Shown here: positions 32,577 through 42,038 of the stretch, one piece after another
Numbering within the stretch: position 1 is the first letter of the stretch
Layout of the letters: every line of letters begins with the position of its first letter
Assembly (NCBI GenBank): GCA_023382455.1
Contig: JAHDVX010000007.1
Coordinates: forward strand, 1-64,000
Direction: 5' to 3'
Length of the DNA: 64,000 nucleotides
From: Flavobacteriales bacterium
GTDB lineage: Bacteria > Bacteroidota > Bacteroidia > Flavobacteriales_F > PHOS-HE28
Translations under genes and position numbers: made by a program
The notes under the pieces: model-generated
What the model saw: the letters and a program-made list of their open reading frames with translations, nothing else
Told to the model about the DNA's origin: nothing
The model's database searches: none

Positions 32577-35076
32577 ATGAGCTTGATACGTCTTACCAAT
32601 TGCTCGTTGGTCCTTGCCGCCGGTCTTTCCGCGTACGCGCAGTCCATCTACATCCCGCCGGATTACTTCGGGGAGGACTACAGAAGTCCATCGGCTTCTG
32701 GGAGAATGAGGGCCAAGTGATCACCACAGATGGGTACAAGACCAAGGATGTGCTGTACTATTCCGAAGGTGGCCTGCCACGTGCCTATCTCCGGACAAGT
32801 CGCAGGTTTCCTTTGTGGTGGCGCGGATAGACACCAGCATAGCCACCGCCGACACCCTCTATCGACTGGACATGCGCCCCTACGGAAATACGGCACAACA
32901 GGTGACTCCGGTAAGCCTTGTTCAAAAGGACTGGTTCCAGAACTTCTACCTGCCCTGGTGCGGCGACAGTGGCGTTACCGACGTTCAAGGCTATTGCCGG
33001 GTGGTCTATCCAAATATCTTCCCCAAGATCGACATGCACTTCTACAGCGGTAGCGCGGGCCAAAAGATGGCCTTCGTGCTGCTCCCCGGCTGCGATCCCT
33101 CCAAACTGAAGCTCGCCTTCACCGGACAGGACAGCATCAACGTGGATATTTGGGGTACGCTGAAGATCTACTACGACGGCAAGTACATGGAGATGCCTTT
33201 CGCCCAGGCCTATCAGGTGGGCACGGGCAACACGATCATCCCCGTAAGCTGGCTACCCAGCTACAATGTGAACAATGGCGTGGTGAGCTTCCAGTACAGT
33301 TCCTACAACCCCGCGCTGCCCTTGGTGTTCCAAGTGGGGCCGCCGCCGGCATTGGGGGGCGGTGTGGCTACACCCGGCGTCTGTTGGGCAACCTATATTG
33401 GGAATGAGGGCCGGGACAGGGTTGCAGACAATGCAGTGGATCCAAACGGCAACTCCTACATCACGGGTACAACCTATTCAACTTTCGCCACCTTTGCCAA
33501 CAATGTGGGGCAAAACATTTTCTCGGCGACCTCAAATGTATACGTGGCGAGGTTCGATGCCAACGACAATCTGAGGTGGTATGACTACATCAGTAGCTCC
33601 GATGGGGCCTATGCGTTCTCAATAGCAACCAAGACCACGGAGACGACCACGGAGGTCTACATCGCAGGGCTCGGTATCGGAACGGACTTCTACCATCTAC
33701 CTGAAATTGGAGCATACAACAACAATGCACCTACCAACCACGGGTTCATTTCAAAATTCGACTATGACCAAGGTCTCCTCGTCTGGTCCACGCATTTTGC
33801 GGACTGGTGGGTGCGCAGCATTGCCGTGGACAGCGAAGGACGGTTGGTAGCGGTCGGCACCGCGGCTGGTGGCCTTCCGGTGGCCGCGAACCCGCCTGCC
33901 GGTTCGGTCAACTGGCCGTACAGCCCAGGGGGAGAAGGATATGTGGCATTGTTCACCGCCGGGGATGACCTGCTGTGGAGTACACATTTGGGGGGTATAA
34001 GCGAAGCACAGGCTGTAGCTGCCAATAAGGACATCGTCGTGGCAGGTGTTACCGCCAGTGACACGCTTTATCACGCGCACAACCCCGGGAATGGCGCCTA
34101 TTTCCATGGCACCCGGTTCCAAGGGCAGGGCAACGACGTAGTTCTTTATGCGTTCACCGAAGACGGCGTTGAAAAATGGGGAACGTTCGTGGGCGGCAAT
34201 CAGAACGACATTGTTAGTGTGAATGCATTGGCGATCGCCCCCGGCAACCACGACATCTATTTTTGCGGGAACACCGGGAGCACCAACCTCCCCATCAGCA
34301 CCGACGCACCATATTACAGCGACGCGATCAATCCGGAGGCAATCAATGGTTGGATCGCTCAATTCGATGGAAGTAACTATGCATTGAAGTACATGACCCT
34401 TGCCGGCGGCTCTTCGGGTTCGGACATGTACGGGATAGCTGCACAAGCCGACAACCAGTTTTTCGTTGTGGGAGGCACAGATTCCGATGATTTTCCCATC
34501 GTTCCCCGGGACGGGCTATACAATGCGGGGACCATGCTCGGCTCGCATGATGCCGTCATCATGGCCTTCACGCCCGACCACTACTTGGCATGGAGCTCCT
34601 ATTTCGGCGGTAACGAAGCAGGGGGTGGTTCGGATGGACTGACCAGTATAAGCGCTTTGGGCAATGAGAAGATCTACATTGGTGGTGCGACTTCCGTGGA
34701 ATTCTCCAGCACGAACTTCTATCCCTTTACCGAGGAAGGCGGTGGCGCGTGGTGGGATGACACCTACGGGGGTAACACAAGTGATGCGGTGGTGGGTGGC
34801 TTCTGCATCTCCGGAATCTTGAACGGGATTGCCGAACACGAAGCACAGGCACCCCGGCAAGCTTTGACCGCCACCCTGAACGAGGCCAGGCTGCTGCTAC
34901 CTCCGGGAAGGCATCCGGTCCAAGTGTTCGATGCCACCGGCAGGCTGTGCGTGCAACAACAGGTAAGCAGCGATGGCGTTACGCCCAACGTCATAGACCT
35001 GACCCCGCTTCAGCCGGGTTCCTACTGGGTACGTACGGAAGGCACCAAGGCCAGCCGGGTGTTCGTCATTCACTAA
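32577..35076 (+). pseudogene. T9SS surface protein with N-terminal DUF7948-like domain, two frameshifts
   Basis: The signal peptide MSLIRLTNCSLVLAAGLSAYAQ starts at 32577. The protein then needs two frame changes: after PPDYFGEDY to QKSIGFWENEGQVIT (near 32679), and after GGLPRAYL to DKSQVSFVVARIDTS (near 32796). Each is explained by one missing C (TACCAG, CTCCCGG). From 32815 the frame is intact to 35076. The N-terminal region resembles the envelope domain preceding SBBP-type beta-propeller repeats; the middle has blades (GLLVWSTHF, DDLLWSTHLGG, YLAWSSYFGG). The end is a T9SS sorting domain (GRHPVQVFDATGRL, LQPGSYWVRTE). Sequencing error is as likely as real decay. Confidence 0.75.
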
Positions 35077-35081
35077 GAAGC

Positions 35082-36455
35082 ATGCTTCGCCCGCTTTCAG
35101 TCGGCATGGTGCTGTCGCTCCTTTCCATGCAGGTGGCGGCACAACCCTTTTGGGTTCCTTCCGGCATACCCGGAACGGTGCTGAACCTGCAGGATATCGC
35201 CTCGTCCATGACGGGCGATACATTGCTCGCTGGAGGCTCCATTTCATATCAAGGAGATTGGTTTGAAAACAATCCCTTGATGCTGTATTTTAATGGGGGG
35301 TGGACAGCCCTTCCCAATGTGAATGGGCAGATTCTTGCCATGACCATATACCGCGATACCATCATCGTCGCTGGGAATTTCCATCTGATCAACGACACTG
35401 TTCCCGCGAACAACATCGCGTATTGGACCGCTGAGGGTTGGAAAACCTACGGCAACTTCGACGGCGGCATCAGGAAGCTCAAGGTAATCGACGATACGCT
35501 TTACGTCGCCGGTGGATTCCACAATGTTGACGGCATACCGATGGAAGGCATCGTGCGGCGGCAAGGCGGGCACTGGGAACCTGTGGGGCAATGGCAACTG
35601 AACGACCTCCCCGTTATCATCGACTTCGTAAAGTACCAAGGTTCATTGGTCGCCATCGGCATCCTGGAATACGATAATGGCCGGGGGATCTCCTATTTGG
35701 ACAACACGGACAACACCTGGAAACTGCTGGGACCGGGGTTTCTGGGAGGTTCTTCAAGCGGCCACAGCTTAGCGGTTTACCAGGATGAATTGTATGTCGG
35801 CGGGCAGATCGCCCTGGCTTCCGGCAATGCCGGGCAGGACATCATGCGCTGGGACGGCACGGCCTTCCACCCGGTGGGGAACGGGGTACAGCGCAACTTC
35901 AACGACTTCAATGGCTTCTCCGATGTGCGCGGGCTCGTGGTCCACAATGGCCTGCTCTTCGCCTGCGGCGGCTTCCGCTATGCCAGTGGCGTTCCGGCCG
36001 GTGGGGTCGCCATTTGGGACGGCAGCCAGTGGTGCGCCCCGGGCGGGGACATCACCCAAGGCATGGGCTACGGTGAGTCCTTGGCCTTTGTCGGCGATAC
36101 GCTCTTCGTGCTCTGCGGCCAGTACGCGGACGATACGTTCGTGAACCACTTGGCCCGGTATGATGGCACGGATTTTATCTACACCTGCTCACCGGTGGGA
36201 ATCACGGAACTCCCACAACCGACAACCCGTCCCCCGGTCATTAGGCAAACCTCCGAAGGCCAATGGCAGGTCTCGGGCCTGAGCGCGGGCCAACACCGGT
36301 ATGTGGTGATGGATGCCTTGGGCAGGATGGTGGAGGAAGGATTGCTCCAAAGCGGTGGGCAATCACTGATCTCAACGCATGGCCTTAGCGATGGGACCTA
36401 CGTGATCAAAATTGCTGATGACCGCGCACAGCGGGCGATGCTGATCCGCCGGTAG
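35082..36455 (+). CDS. Secreted beta-propeller-like protein with T9SS sorting domain
   Basis: Protein of 457 residues, signal peptide MLRPLSVGMVLSLLSMQVAAQ. Repeated blades of the form DTLLAGGSISY, DTIIVAGNFHL, DTLYVAGGFHNVDG, DELYVGGQIALASG, GLLFACGGFRYASG with W-x-P/G ends suggest a beta-propeller of Kelch-like or delta-60 style. The C-terminal domain has GQHRYVVMDALGRMVEEG and GLSDGTYVIKI, a type A sorting signal. Follows the frameshifted T9SS gene by 5 nt. Surface-exposed; ligand unknown. Confidence 0.82.
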   Translation: MLRPLSVGMVLSLLSMQVAAQPFWVPSGIPGTVLNLQDIASSMTGDTLLAGGSISYQGDWFENNPLMLYFNGGWTALPNVNGQILAMTIYRDTIIVAGNFHLINDTVPANNIAYWTAEGWKTYGNFDGGIRKLKVIDDTLYVAGGFHNVDGIPMEGIVRRQGGHWEPVGQWQLNDLPVIIDFVKYQGSLVAIGILEYDNGRGISYLDNTDNTWKLLGPGFLGGSSSGHSLAVYQDELYVGGQIALASGNAGQDIMRWDGTAFHPVGNGVQRNFNDFNGFSDVRGLVVHNGLLFACGGFRYASGVPAGGVAIWDGSQWCAPGGDITQGMGYGESLAFVGDTLFVLCGQYADDTFVNHLARYDGTDFIYTCSPVGITELPQPTTRPPVIRQTSEGQWQVSGLSAGQHRYVVMDALGRMVEEGLLQSGGQSLISTHGLSDGTYVIKIADDRAQRAMLIRR

Positions 36456-36456
36456 C

Positions 36457-37110
36457 ATGGGACATTGGCGGTTGGATGCCTTGATGGCCGTGGCCATGTT
36501 GTGTGGATCAAGGCTGATCGCCCAAGTATTTTGGGCATCCGCAGGACTTCCCGGCCATGCAGCCAACTTCCAACAAGTATGGGCGGATGGTGACAGTGCC
36601 ATTTATTATGCCGGTGCCCCAAGCTTTGACTTAGACCACAACGCCCTGATGCGTTATACCGACGGCCATTGGGTAACCTTGGATTCCTTGGACGGGTTAA
36701 TCTCCACCGTGGTGAAATACCGGGATACGCTCTTTGTTGGAGGCAGCTTTGACGAAGGTGCTAACACAACCACGCACGGTGTGGAATATTACGACGGTTC
36801 AGCATGGCAACCTTACGGGGAATTCGACTATGACGCGAACGTGCGCCGCTTGCGCGTGGCGGCCGCCCATGTCGGCCGGTCCGCTTGCGATCACGAACTT
36901 GCGCCCATGAACGCCGCTGAACCTTGGACCGGACCCGACCAAACGCCCACGGATCCCAAGCGCTTGTGCATTGTGGAGGCCAAGCACCGGAGCACTGGCC
37001 AAGTGCGGTTCTATCTGCTGCACCATGTTGACTCGGGTTGGCGTTTCCCCGATCGCAGCTATTTCAGCAATGAACAAGTAGTGTTGCGCTGGGCCTACCT
37101 GAACTTGTAG
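36457..37110 (+). CDS. Chimeric ORF: truncated propeller protein fused to a small conserved-looking tail
   Basis: ORF of 217 residues. Residues 1-127 parallel the N-terminus of the preceding gene (signal peptide, VFWASAGLPGHAANFQQ, DTLFVGGSFDEG, WQPYGEFDYDANVRRL), then the blade pattern stops abruptly. The rest (MNAAEPWTGPDQTPTDPKRLCIVEAKHR to VDSGWRFPDRSYFSNEQVVLRWAYLNL) is a different, globular type with no sorting domain, and could be a separate 67-residue gene starting at 36907. A deletion or recombination fusing a truncated paralogue to an unrelated small gene is the simplest reading. Confidence 0.6.
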   Translation: MGHWRLDALMAVAMLCGSRLIAQVFWASAGLPGHAANFQQVWADGDSAIYYAGAPSFDLDHNALMRYTDGHWVTLDSLDGLISTVVKYRDTLFVGGSFDEGANTTTHGVEYYDGSAWQPYGEFDYDANVRRLRVAAAHVGRSACDHELAPMNAAEPWTGPDQTPTDPKRLCIVEAKHRSTGQVRFYLLHHVDSGWRFPDRSYFSNEQVVLRWAYLNL

Positions 37111-37136
37111 GCCGGACGGGCCAGCCTGCGCCCCTT

Positions 37137-37607
37137 TCAGTGAACCATCGCCCGCAGCAGGGCCTCCACCTGGTCCGCCCCGAAACCTTTCCCAACGAAA
37201 TAGCGCACCACCTTGGCCTTGCGCAGGAAAGGGTCCGCTTCCTTGGTCCGCTCCCAGCGCTTGGCCACGGCCGCGCGCAACTGCTCTTCCTCTTCCCCGG
37301 CATCGATGGCCCGCAGGGCTTCGGCGATCAGGGCATCGCCCACGCCCTTCAGGCGCAGCCCCTGCTCCAGCTTCCTTCGGCCCCAGCCTTTTTGACGGCT
37401 CTTGCTCACGGCGTAGTGCGCGGCGAAGCGGGCCTCGTTCAAGTAATCCTCCTTGGCGAGCTGCTTGAGGATGGCCTCTGCATCCTTGTCCGGCGCGCCC
37501 CACAGTCGGAGCTTTTGCCGCACTTCCAAGGTGGACCGCTCCTGGCGCGCGCAGTAGGCGCGGGCTTGGGCGAGGAGTTCAGTTTCGGAGATTTGTTGTT
37601 GAGCCAT
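37137..37607 (-). CDS. recX: Regulatory protein RecX
   Basis: Protein of 156 residues with the three-helix repeats of RecX (ARAYCARQERSTLEVRQKLRLWG, LKQLAKEDYLNEARFAAHYAVSKSRQKGWGRRKLEQGLRLKGV, FLRKAKVVRYFVGKGFGADQVEALL). Modulates RecA filaments. The start MAQQQISETELL uses an ATG that is itself part of an inverted heptamer repeat (CTTATGGCTC). Confidence 0.88.
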   Translation of the reverse strand: MAQQQISETELLAQARAYCARQERSTLEVRQKLRLWGAPDKDAEAILKQLAKEDYLNEARFAAHYAVSKSRQKGWGRRKLEQGLRLKGVGDALIAEALRAIDAGEEEEQLRAAVAKRWERTKEADPFLRKAKVVRYFVGKGFGADQVEALLRAMVH

Positions 37608-37675
37608 AAGCCACAAGCTTACCTTCCGCTGGTATAATCGCACGTCCCAAACTTGTGGCTTGGGGCTTATGGCTC
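37601..37675. repeat. Inverted heptamer array (GAGCCAT family)
   Basis: Left GAGCCAT AAGCCAC AAG, right CTTGTG GCTTGGG GCTTATG GCTC. The right copy is the reverse complement of the left with exactly one additional heptamer. The spacer is about 35 bp. It lies between the rng stop and recX and supplies the recX start codon. Confidence 0.65.
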
Positions 37676-37692
37676 GGAGAAGATCGAAAGGA

Positions 37693-39243
37693 TCACACCG
37701 CCTGCTCCTTCCCTTCGCTGTCCAGGATATGGAATTCCAGGTACCGGCTGGAGCCTGAGGACACCACCTTCACCCATTTCTTCCAGCGCCACCACCACTT
37801 GTGCTGGATGCTGGGCAAGCCCTTGGAGAAGTAGGCCGCGAGGAAGGGGTGAACGCTCAGGGTGAGGCCGTTCATCTGCTTCTCGCCGTGCAGGTAGTTC
37901 AGGGCGTTCTCGATCTCGTCGATGATCAGCACCGGTGCACTTACCTCTCCGGTGCCGCCGCAAGTGGGGCAGGCTTCGCTGGTGTCGATCTCCGTCTCGG
38001 GGCGCACGCGCTGGCGGGTCAATTCGATCACGCCGAACTTGCTGGGCGGAAGCACATTGTGCTTGGCCTTATCGTCGGCCATGGCATCCTTGAGCGCCTT
38101 GTGGAGGGTGCGGCGGTTTTCGGGCTCGTAGAGGTCGATGAAGTCCACGCAGATGATGCCGCCCATGTCGCGCAGGCGCAGCAGGCGGGCGATCTCCTTG
38201 GCGGCCTCCAGGTTGATGGCCAGGGCGTTCTGCTCCTGGTCGCTCCGCCCGCCCTTGCGGCTGCCGCTGTTCACATCGATGACGTGCATGGCCTCGGTCT
38301 TCTCCACGATCAGGTAGGCGCCGCTGGGCAGCAGCACCTGCCGGCCGAAGGCCTGCTTGATCTGCTTGTTGATGCCGTAGCTGTCGAAGATGTCGAGCTT
38401 GCCTTTGTAGTGCTTCACGATGCCCACGCGGTCGGGGGCGGTGCGCGCAAGGGTGTCCTTCACCTCCTCGTAGGCCAGGTCGTCATCCACCACGATACTG
38501 GTGAACTCCTTGTTGAGCACGTCGCGCAGCACGGCGCCGGTGCGGTCGATCTCGCCGAGCACCTGCTTGGGCGGCATGGCATTGCGCAGGTTGCGGAACA
38601 TCTCGTCCCACCGCTGCAGCAGGCTCTTCAGGTCGGCCTCCAGGTCCTCGCTGCGGCGGCCTTCAGCGTTGGTGCGGATGATGACGCCGAAGTTCTTCGG
38701 CCGGATCTCGTGCATGAGCGCCTTGAGACGCTTGCGCTCAGCCTCGTCGGTGAGGCGGCTGCTGATGCTCACCTTGTTGGTGAAGGGGACCAGCACCATG
38801 TAGCGCCCCGCCAAGGTCACTTCCGCCGTGAGGCGCGGCCCTTTGGTGCTGATGGGCTCCTTGGCGATCTGCACCAGGATGCTTTGGCTGGCGCTCACCA
38901 CGTCGGCCAGCTTGCCTTCCTTGGGGATGTCGGGGTCCAGCTTCCAGTCGTCGAGCAGGGAGCTCTTCCCGGTGCCGGCCACGGCGCCCTTGGCGAACTT
39001 GTAGCTGTTGCGGTACTGGGGGCCAAGGTCGTAATAGTGCAGGAATGCGTCCTTCTCATGGCCCACGTCCACAAAGGCGGCATTGAGCCCCGGGGCCACC
39101 TTGCGCACCTTGGCCAGGTAGATGTCGCCCACGGCAAAGCCGCGCTCGGTGCGCTCGCGATGCAGCTCCATGAGCAGCTTGTCGCGCACCACGGCGATGG
39201 CCACTTCGTCCCTTTGGGAACGTATGAGGAGTTCTAAACTCAC
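37693..39243 (-). CDS. rng: Ribonuclease G/E family endoribonuclease
   Basis: Endonuclease of 516 residues for rRNA maturation and mRNA turnover. An N-terminal S1-like segment (GDIYLAKVRKVAPGLNAAFVDVGHEKDAFLHYYDL) is followed by the RNase H-like core with catalytic aspartates in HVIDVNSGSRKGG and GGIICVDFIDLYEPENR, and the zinc-link CPTCGGTG. GTG start inferred at 39243 (VSLELLIRSQRDEVAIAVV), because the ORF upstream has no conserved sequence and contains the leader of the next operon. Confidence 0.93.
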   Translation of the reverse strand: MSLELLIRSQRDEVAIAVVRDKLLMELHRERTERGFAVGDIYLAKVRKVAPGLNAAFVDVGHEKDAFLHYYDLGPQYRNSYKFAKGAVAGTGKSSLLDDWKLDPDIPKEGKLADVVSASQSILVQIAKEPISTKGPRLTAEVTLAGRYMVLVPFTNKVSISSRLTDEAERKRLKALMHEIRPKNFGVIIRTNAEGRRSEDLEADLKSLLQRWDEMFRNLRNAMPPKQVLGEIDRTGAVLRDVLNKEFTSIVVDDDLAYEEVKDTLARTAPDRVGIVKHYKGKLDIFDSYGINKQIKQAFGRQVLLPSGAYLIVEKTEAMHVIDVNSGSRKGGRSDQEQNALAINLEAAKEIARLLRLRDMGGIICVDFIDLYEPENRRTLHKALKDAMADDKAKHNVLPPSKFGVIELTRQRVRPETEIDTSEACPTCGGTGEVSAPVLIIDEIENALNYLHGEKQMNGLTLSVHPFLAAYFSKGLPSIQHKWWWRWKKWVKVVSSGSSRYLEFHILDSEGKEQAV

Positions 39244-39349
39244 GGGAAGTTCGGTCTGGGTGAAGCGCCCGGGTGGGCGCCGAAACCGGCATGCACGGCA
39301 CACCCGTCCGCCAGTCAGGGCGAACGGGGTGCGCACAGTGCCTCAAGAC

Positions 39350-39445
39350 CTACCGGTTCTTCTTCTTGTGCCGGTTCTTGCGCAAGCGCTTCTTCCGCTT
39401 GTGTGTGGCCATCTTATGGCGCTTCCTTTTCTTACCGCAGGGCAT
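39350..39445 (-). CDS. AURKAIP1/COX24-like small ribosomal protein
   Basis: Missing from the ORF track. Encodes 31 residues, MPCGKKRKRHKMATHKRKKRLRKNRHKKKNR, with no acidic residue. Bacteroidota encode a conserved peptide of exactly this type (AURKAIP1/COX24 domain, related to mitochondrial small-subunit mS38). It sits between rng and the TPR gene, near HU, a context compatible with translation and RNA functions. Confidence 0.85.
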   Translation of the reverse strand: MPCGKKRKRHKMATHKRKKRLRKNRHKKKNR

Positions 39446-39451
39446 GTGTGC

Positions 39452-40003
39452 TCAGTGTTTGTTCTTGATGTCGTTGATGTACCGGTCCGCGCCGTTGATC
39501 AGGGCGGTATCGGTCACCAGGGTTTTGTAGGTTTCCAGCAAGGCGATGGCCTTGTCCGTGCTGTCCAGTGTGGCGTAGGCCTGGCCCAGGTAGGCGTAGG
39601 CGTCCGGGTAGCCTTTGGTGTCCAGGGCGATCACCTTCCGGAAGCGGTCCATGGCCTTGTCGTACTGGTTGGTCTGCCAGCTGAACAGGCCCATGTGGTA
39701 TTGCGCCTCCACGTTCCCAGGCTCCTTGTCGGCCAGGTCGCGCAACTTCACGATCACCTGCATGGGAGGCCCGCCAGTAGCGAGCTCCGCCAGGATGGCC
39801 GATACCTTGGGGTCCGAACTGACCATGGCTGCACCGGCCCCTTCCGCCTTGGGCGTGGAGCCGCTGTTGGGGTCTTCGCTCACCCGTGCCGAGGAGGCGT
39901 TCTCCTCTGCCTTGCCGGACGGGGTGCGCGGCGCCAAAAAGAGCAAGGCCGTCACCGCGGCTGCGGCGGCGATCATGATCCCCTGTTGGCGCGTCAAACC
40001 CAT
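39452..40003 (-). CDS. Membrane-anchored TPR protein
   Basis: Protein of 183 residues: short cytoplasmic start, one N-terminal helix (GIMIAAAAAVTALLFLAP), a low-complexity linker, then two to three TPR units (EAQYHMGLFSWQTNQYDKAMDRFRKVIALD, DAYAYLGQAYATLDSTDKAIALLETY). Probable periplasmic scaffold. Start overlaps the HU stop by 1 nt (TGATG), so co-transcribed with HU. Confidence 0.8.
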   Translation of the reverse strand: MGLTRQQGIMIAAAAAVTALLFLAPRTPSGKAEENASSARVSEDPNSGSTPKAEGAGAAMVSSDPKVSAILAELATGGPPMQVIVKLRDLADKEPGNVEAQYHMGLFSWQTNQYDKAMDRFRKVIALDTKGYPDAYAYLGQAYATLDSTDKAIALLETYKTLVTDTALINGADRYINDIKNKH

Positions 40004-40296
40004 CAGGCGCTCTTCTTCACCCGGTTCTTCACCTTGTCGATGAACACATCGGCCGGCTTGAACGACGGGATGTCGTGCGCCGGGATGATGATCGTGGTGT
40101 TGTTCTTCAGGATGCGGCCGGTCTTCTGTGCGCGGTGCTTCACCAGGAAGCTGCCGAACCCGCGCAGGTGCACGTCCTCGCCCGCCTCCAGGCTGTTCTT
40201 CACTTCATCCATGAACGCCTCCAGGGTGCCCAGCACCACGCTGCGCTCGATGCCCGTGCGCTTGCTGATATTGCCGACCAATTCCGCCTTCGTCAT
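40003..40296 (-). CDS. hup: HU family DNA-binding protein
   Basis: HU/IHF fold protein of 97 residues: MTKAELVGNISKRTGIERSVVLGTLEAFMDEVKNSLEAGEDVHLRGFGSF, then the DNA-embracing arm with the conserved Pro (IIIPAHDIPSFKPADVFIDKVKNRV). Nucleoid protein. The upstream ORF extension crosses the divergent mutY promoter and is rejected. A TATCTTCG box occurs upstream on the minus strand. Confidence 0.93.
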   Translation of the reverse strand: MTKAELVGNISKRTGIERSVVLGTLEAFMDEVKNSLEAGEDVHLRGFGSFLVKHRAQKTGRILKNNTTIIIPAHDIPSFKPADVFIDKVKNRVKKSA

Positions 40297-40349
40297 AACC
40301 CGATGTTCCTTTTTTGGGGGTGCGAAGATAAGCATCCTCCCCGTCCGAT

Positions 40350-40357
40350 CATCTTTG
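40350..40357 (+). promoter_or_regulatory. -7-like box of mutY
   Basis: CATCTTTG, identical to boxes before dapD, ruvX and the GT2 gene, 7 nt before the mutY ATG. Confidence 0.55.
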
Positions 40358-40364
40358 TCCCTGT

Positions 40365-41420
40365 ATGCCAAGTGCTTCGTGGTTCAGCCGTCGGCTCCTG
40401 GCCTGGTACCGGGAGCATCACCGCCCCCTGCCCTGGCGCGAAACCCGCGACCCGTACCGGGTCTGGCTCAGCGAGGTGATCCTCCAGCAGACCCGGGTGG
40501 AGCAGGGCCTGGCCTATTACCTGCGCTTCGTGGAGCGTTGGCCCACCGTGCAGCAATTGGCAGCCGCCGATGAGCACGACGTACTGAAGCTCTGGCAAGG
40601 CCTCGGCTACTACAGCCGCGCCCGCAACCTGCTCACCGCTGCGCGGCAGGTGGTGCAGGAGCATGGCGGCCGATTTCCGGAAAGCCATGCCGGGCTTGCC
40701 GCCCTCAAGGGCGTAGGTGACTACACGGCCAGCGCCATCGCCTCCATCTGCTTCGGCCTCCCCGAAGCCGTGGTGGACGGCAACGTATACCGCGTGCTCG
40801 CCCGGTTCGCCGGCATCGGCACACCCATCGACAGCACCGCCGGGCGCCGCCAGTTCAAGGCACTGGCCGCGGAGCTGCTGGACCCCGCCCACGCCGGCGA
40901 CCACAACCAGGCCGTGATGGAGCTGGGCGCCACGGTGTGCACCCCGAAAAATCCGGATTGCCGCCACTGCCCGCTGCAAGCACGATGCGCGGCCTTGGCC
41001 ACGGGCACCGTGGGGCAGCTCCCCGTAAAGGCGGGAAAGGCCAAAAGCCGTGGCCGCTATTTCAATTACCTCCACATCACGGACGGGAACCGCATCTACA
41101 TGCGGCAGCGCACCGGCAAGGACATCTGGCAGGGCCTCTACGAGCTACCGTTGCTGGAAAGCCCGGGGCCGCTCACGCGCCGATCGCTGAAGGCCGCGCT
41201 GGACCACGCATTCGGCAGCGGCTGGAACATCGGGGACGAGGAGATGGAACAGCGCCACGTGCTGAGCCACCAGGTGATCCATGCCGTATTCTGGCAGGTG
41301 GAGCCGCCACCACAGGCCGCCTTGCCCGTGGAATGGAAGCGCGTAGGCCGGCGGAAATTGGGCCAACTGGCGGTGCCAAGGGTGATCGAGCGCTGGATGG
41401 AGGAAGGAAGGTGGGGATGA
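40365..41420 (+). CDS. mutY: A/G-specific adenine glycosylase
   Basis: DNA glycosylase of 351 residues removing adenine opposite 8-oxoguanine. Helix-hairpin-helix with catalytic Asp ([18 protein letters not shown]), [15 protein letters not shown], and a 4Fe-4S ligand set C-x6-C-x2-C-x5-C ([17 protein letters not shown]). The C-terminal NUDIX-like domain has the expected recognition histidine region ([14 protein letters not shown]). Divergent from HU and followed by ssb, as is common in Bacteroidota. Confidence 0.95.
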   Translation: MPSASWFSRRLLAWYREHHRPLPWRETRDPYRVWLSEVILQQTRVEQGLAYYLRFVERWPTVQQLAAADEHDVLKLWQGLGYYSRARNLLTAARQVVQEHGGRFPESHAGLAALKGVGDYTASAIASICFGLPEAVVDGNVYRVLARFAGIGTPIDSTAGRRQFKALAAELLDPAHAGDHNQAVMELGATVCTPKNPDCRHCPLQARCAALATGTVGQLPVKAGKAKSRGRYFNYLHITDGNRIYMRQRTGKDIWQGLYELPLLESPGPLTRRSLKAALDHAFGSGWNIGDEEMEQRHVLSHQVIHAVFWQVEPPPQAALPVEWKRVGRRKLGQLAVPRVIERWMEEGRWG

Positions 41421-41520
41421 CGAGGGAGGCAAGGGAGGGAAAGAGGGAAAGGGAGGTGATGCGGGTAAAGGCCTCTCGTCCTTCGGCCTTATCTTCGCTC
41501 TCTCAATTATCGAATCATCC

Positions 41521-41964
41521 ATGAGCGGCGTGAACAAAGTGATCCTGGTGGGCAACCTCGGTGCCGACCCGGAAGTAAGGCATCTGGAAAACGGGGTGAC
41601 CGTGGCCAATTTCAACCTGGCCACCACGGAATACTTCCGGGACAAGGTGACCGGTGAGCGCCGCGAGCAGACCGAGTGGCACCGCGTGGTGGTGTGGCGC
41701 GGCCTGGCCGATGTGGTGGAGAAATACGTCCGCAAGGGCAGCAAGCTGTATGTGGAAGGCAAACTGCGCACCCGCAAGTGGGAAAAGGACGGCATCGAGC
41801 GGTACACCACGGAGATCATGGCCGACACGCTGAACATGCTGGACCGCCCCACGGGTGATGCGCCGCCCGCCGGAGCCCGCCCGGCAACCAGCCAGCCCCA
41901 AGCTGCCCCGGCCAACCCCGAACCGGTGATGGAAGCCGGACCGGACGACGACCTTCCCTTCTGA
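41521..41964 (+). CDS. ssb: Single-stranded DNA-binding protein
   Basis: SSB of 147 residues: OB fold [41 protein letters not shown], then [35 protein letters not shown]. Pro/Ala-rich linker and the acidic partner-binding tip DDDLPF. A TATCTTCG promoter-like box lies about 30 nt upstream, the same variant as before HU. Confidence 0.95.
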   Translation: MSGVNKVILVGNLGADPEVRHLENGVTVANFNLATTEYFRDKVTGERREQTEWHRVVVWRGLADVVEKYVRKGSKLYVEGKLRTRKWEKDGIERYTTEIMADTLNMLDRPTGDAPPAGARPATSQPQAAPANPEPVMEAGPDDDLPF

Positions 41965-41993
41965 GCTTTGCGAAGACGTAGCCGACATCGACG

Positions 41994-42014
41994 GCCACGG
42001 GTGTTCCCCGTGGC
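41994..42014 (+). terminator. Hairpin after ssb
   Basis: GCCACGGG and CCCGTGGC pair around TGTTC, followed by TTCTCC; 30 nt after the ssb stop and 25 nt before gldE. Confidence 0.5.
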
Positions 42015-42038
42015 TTCTCCCCAACACCTTCCGCGCTG

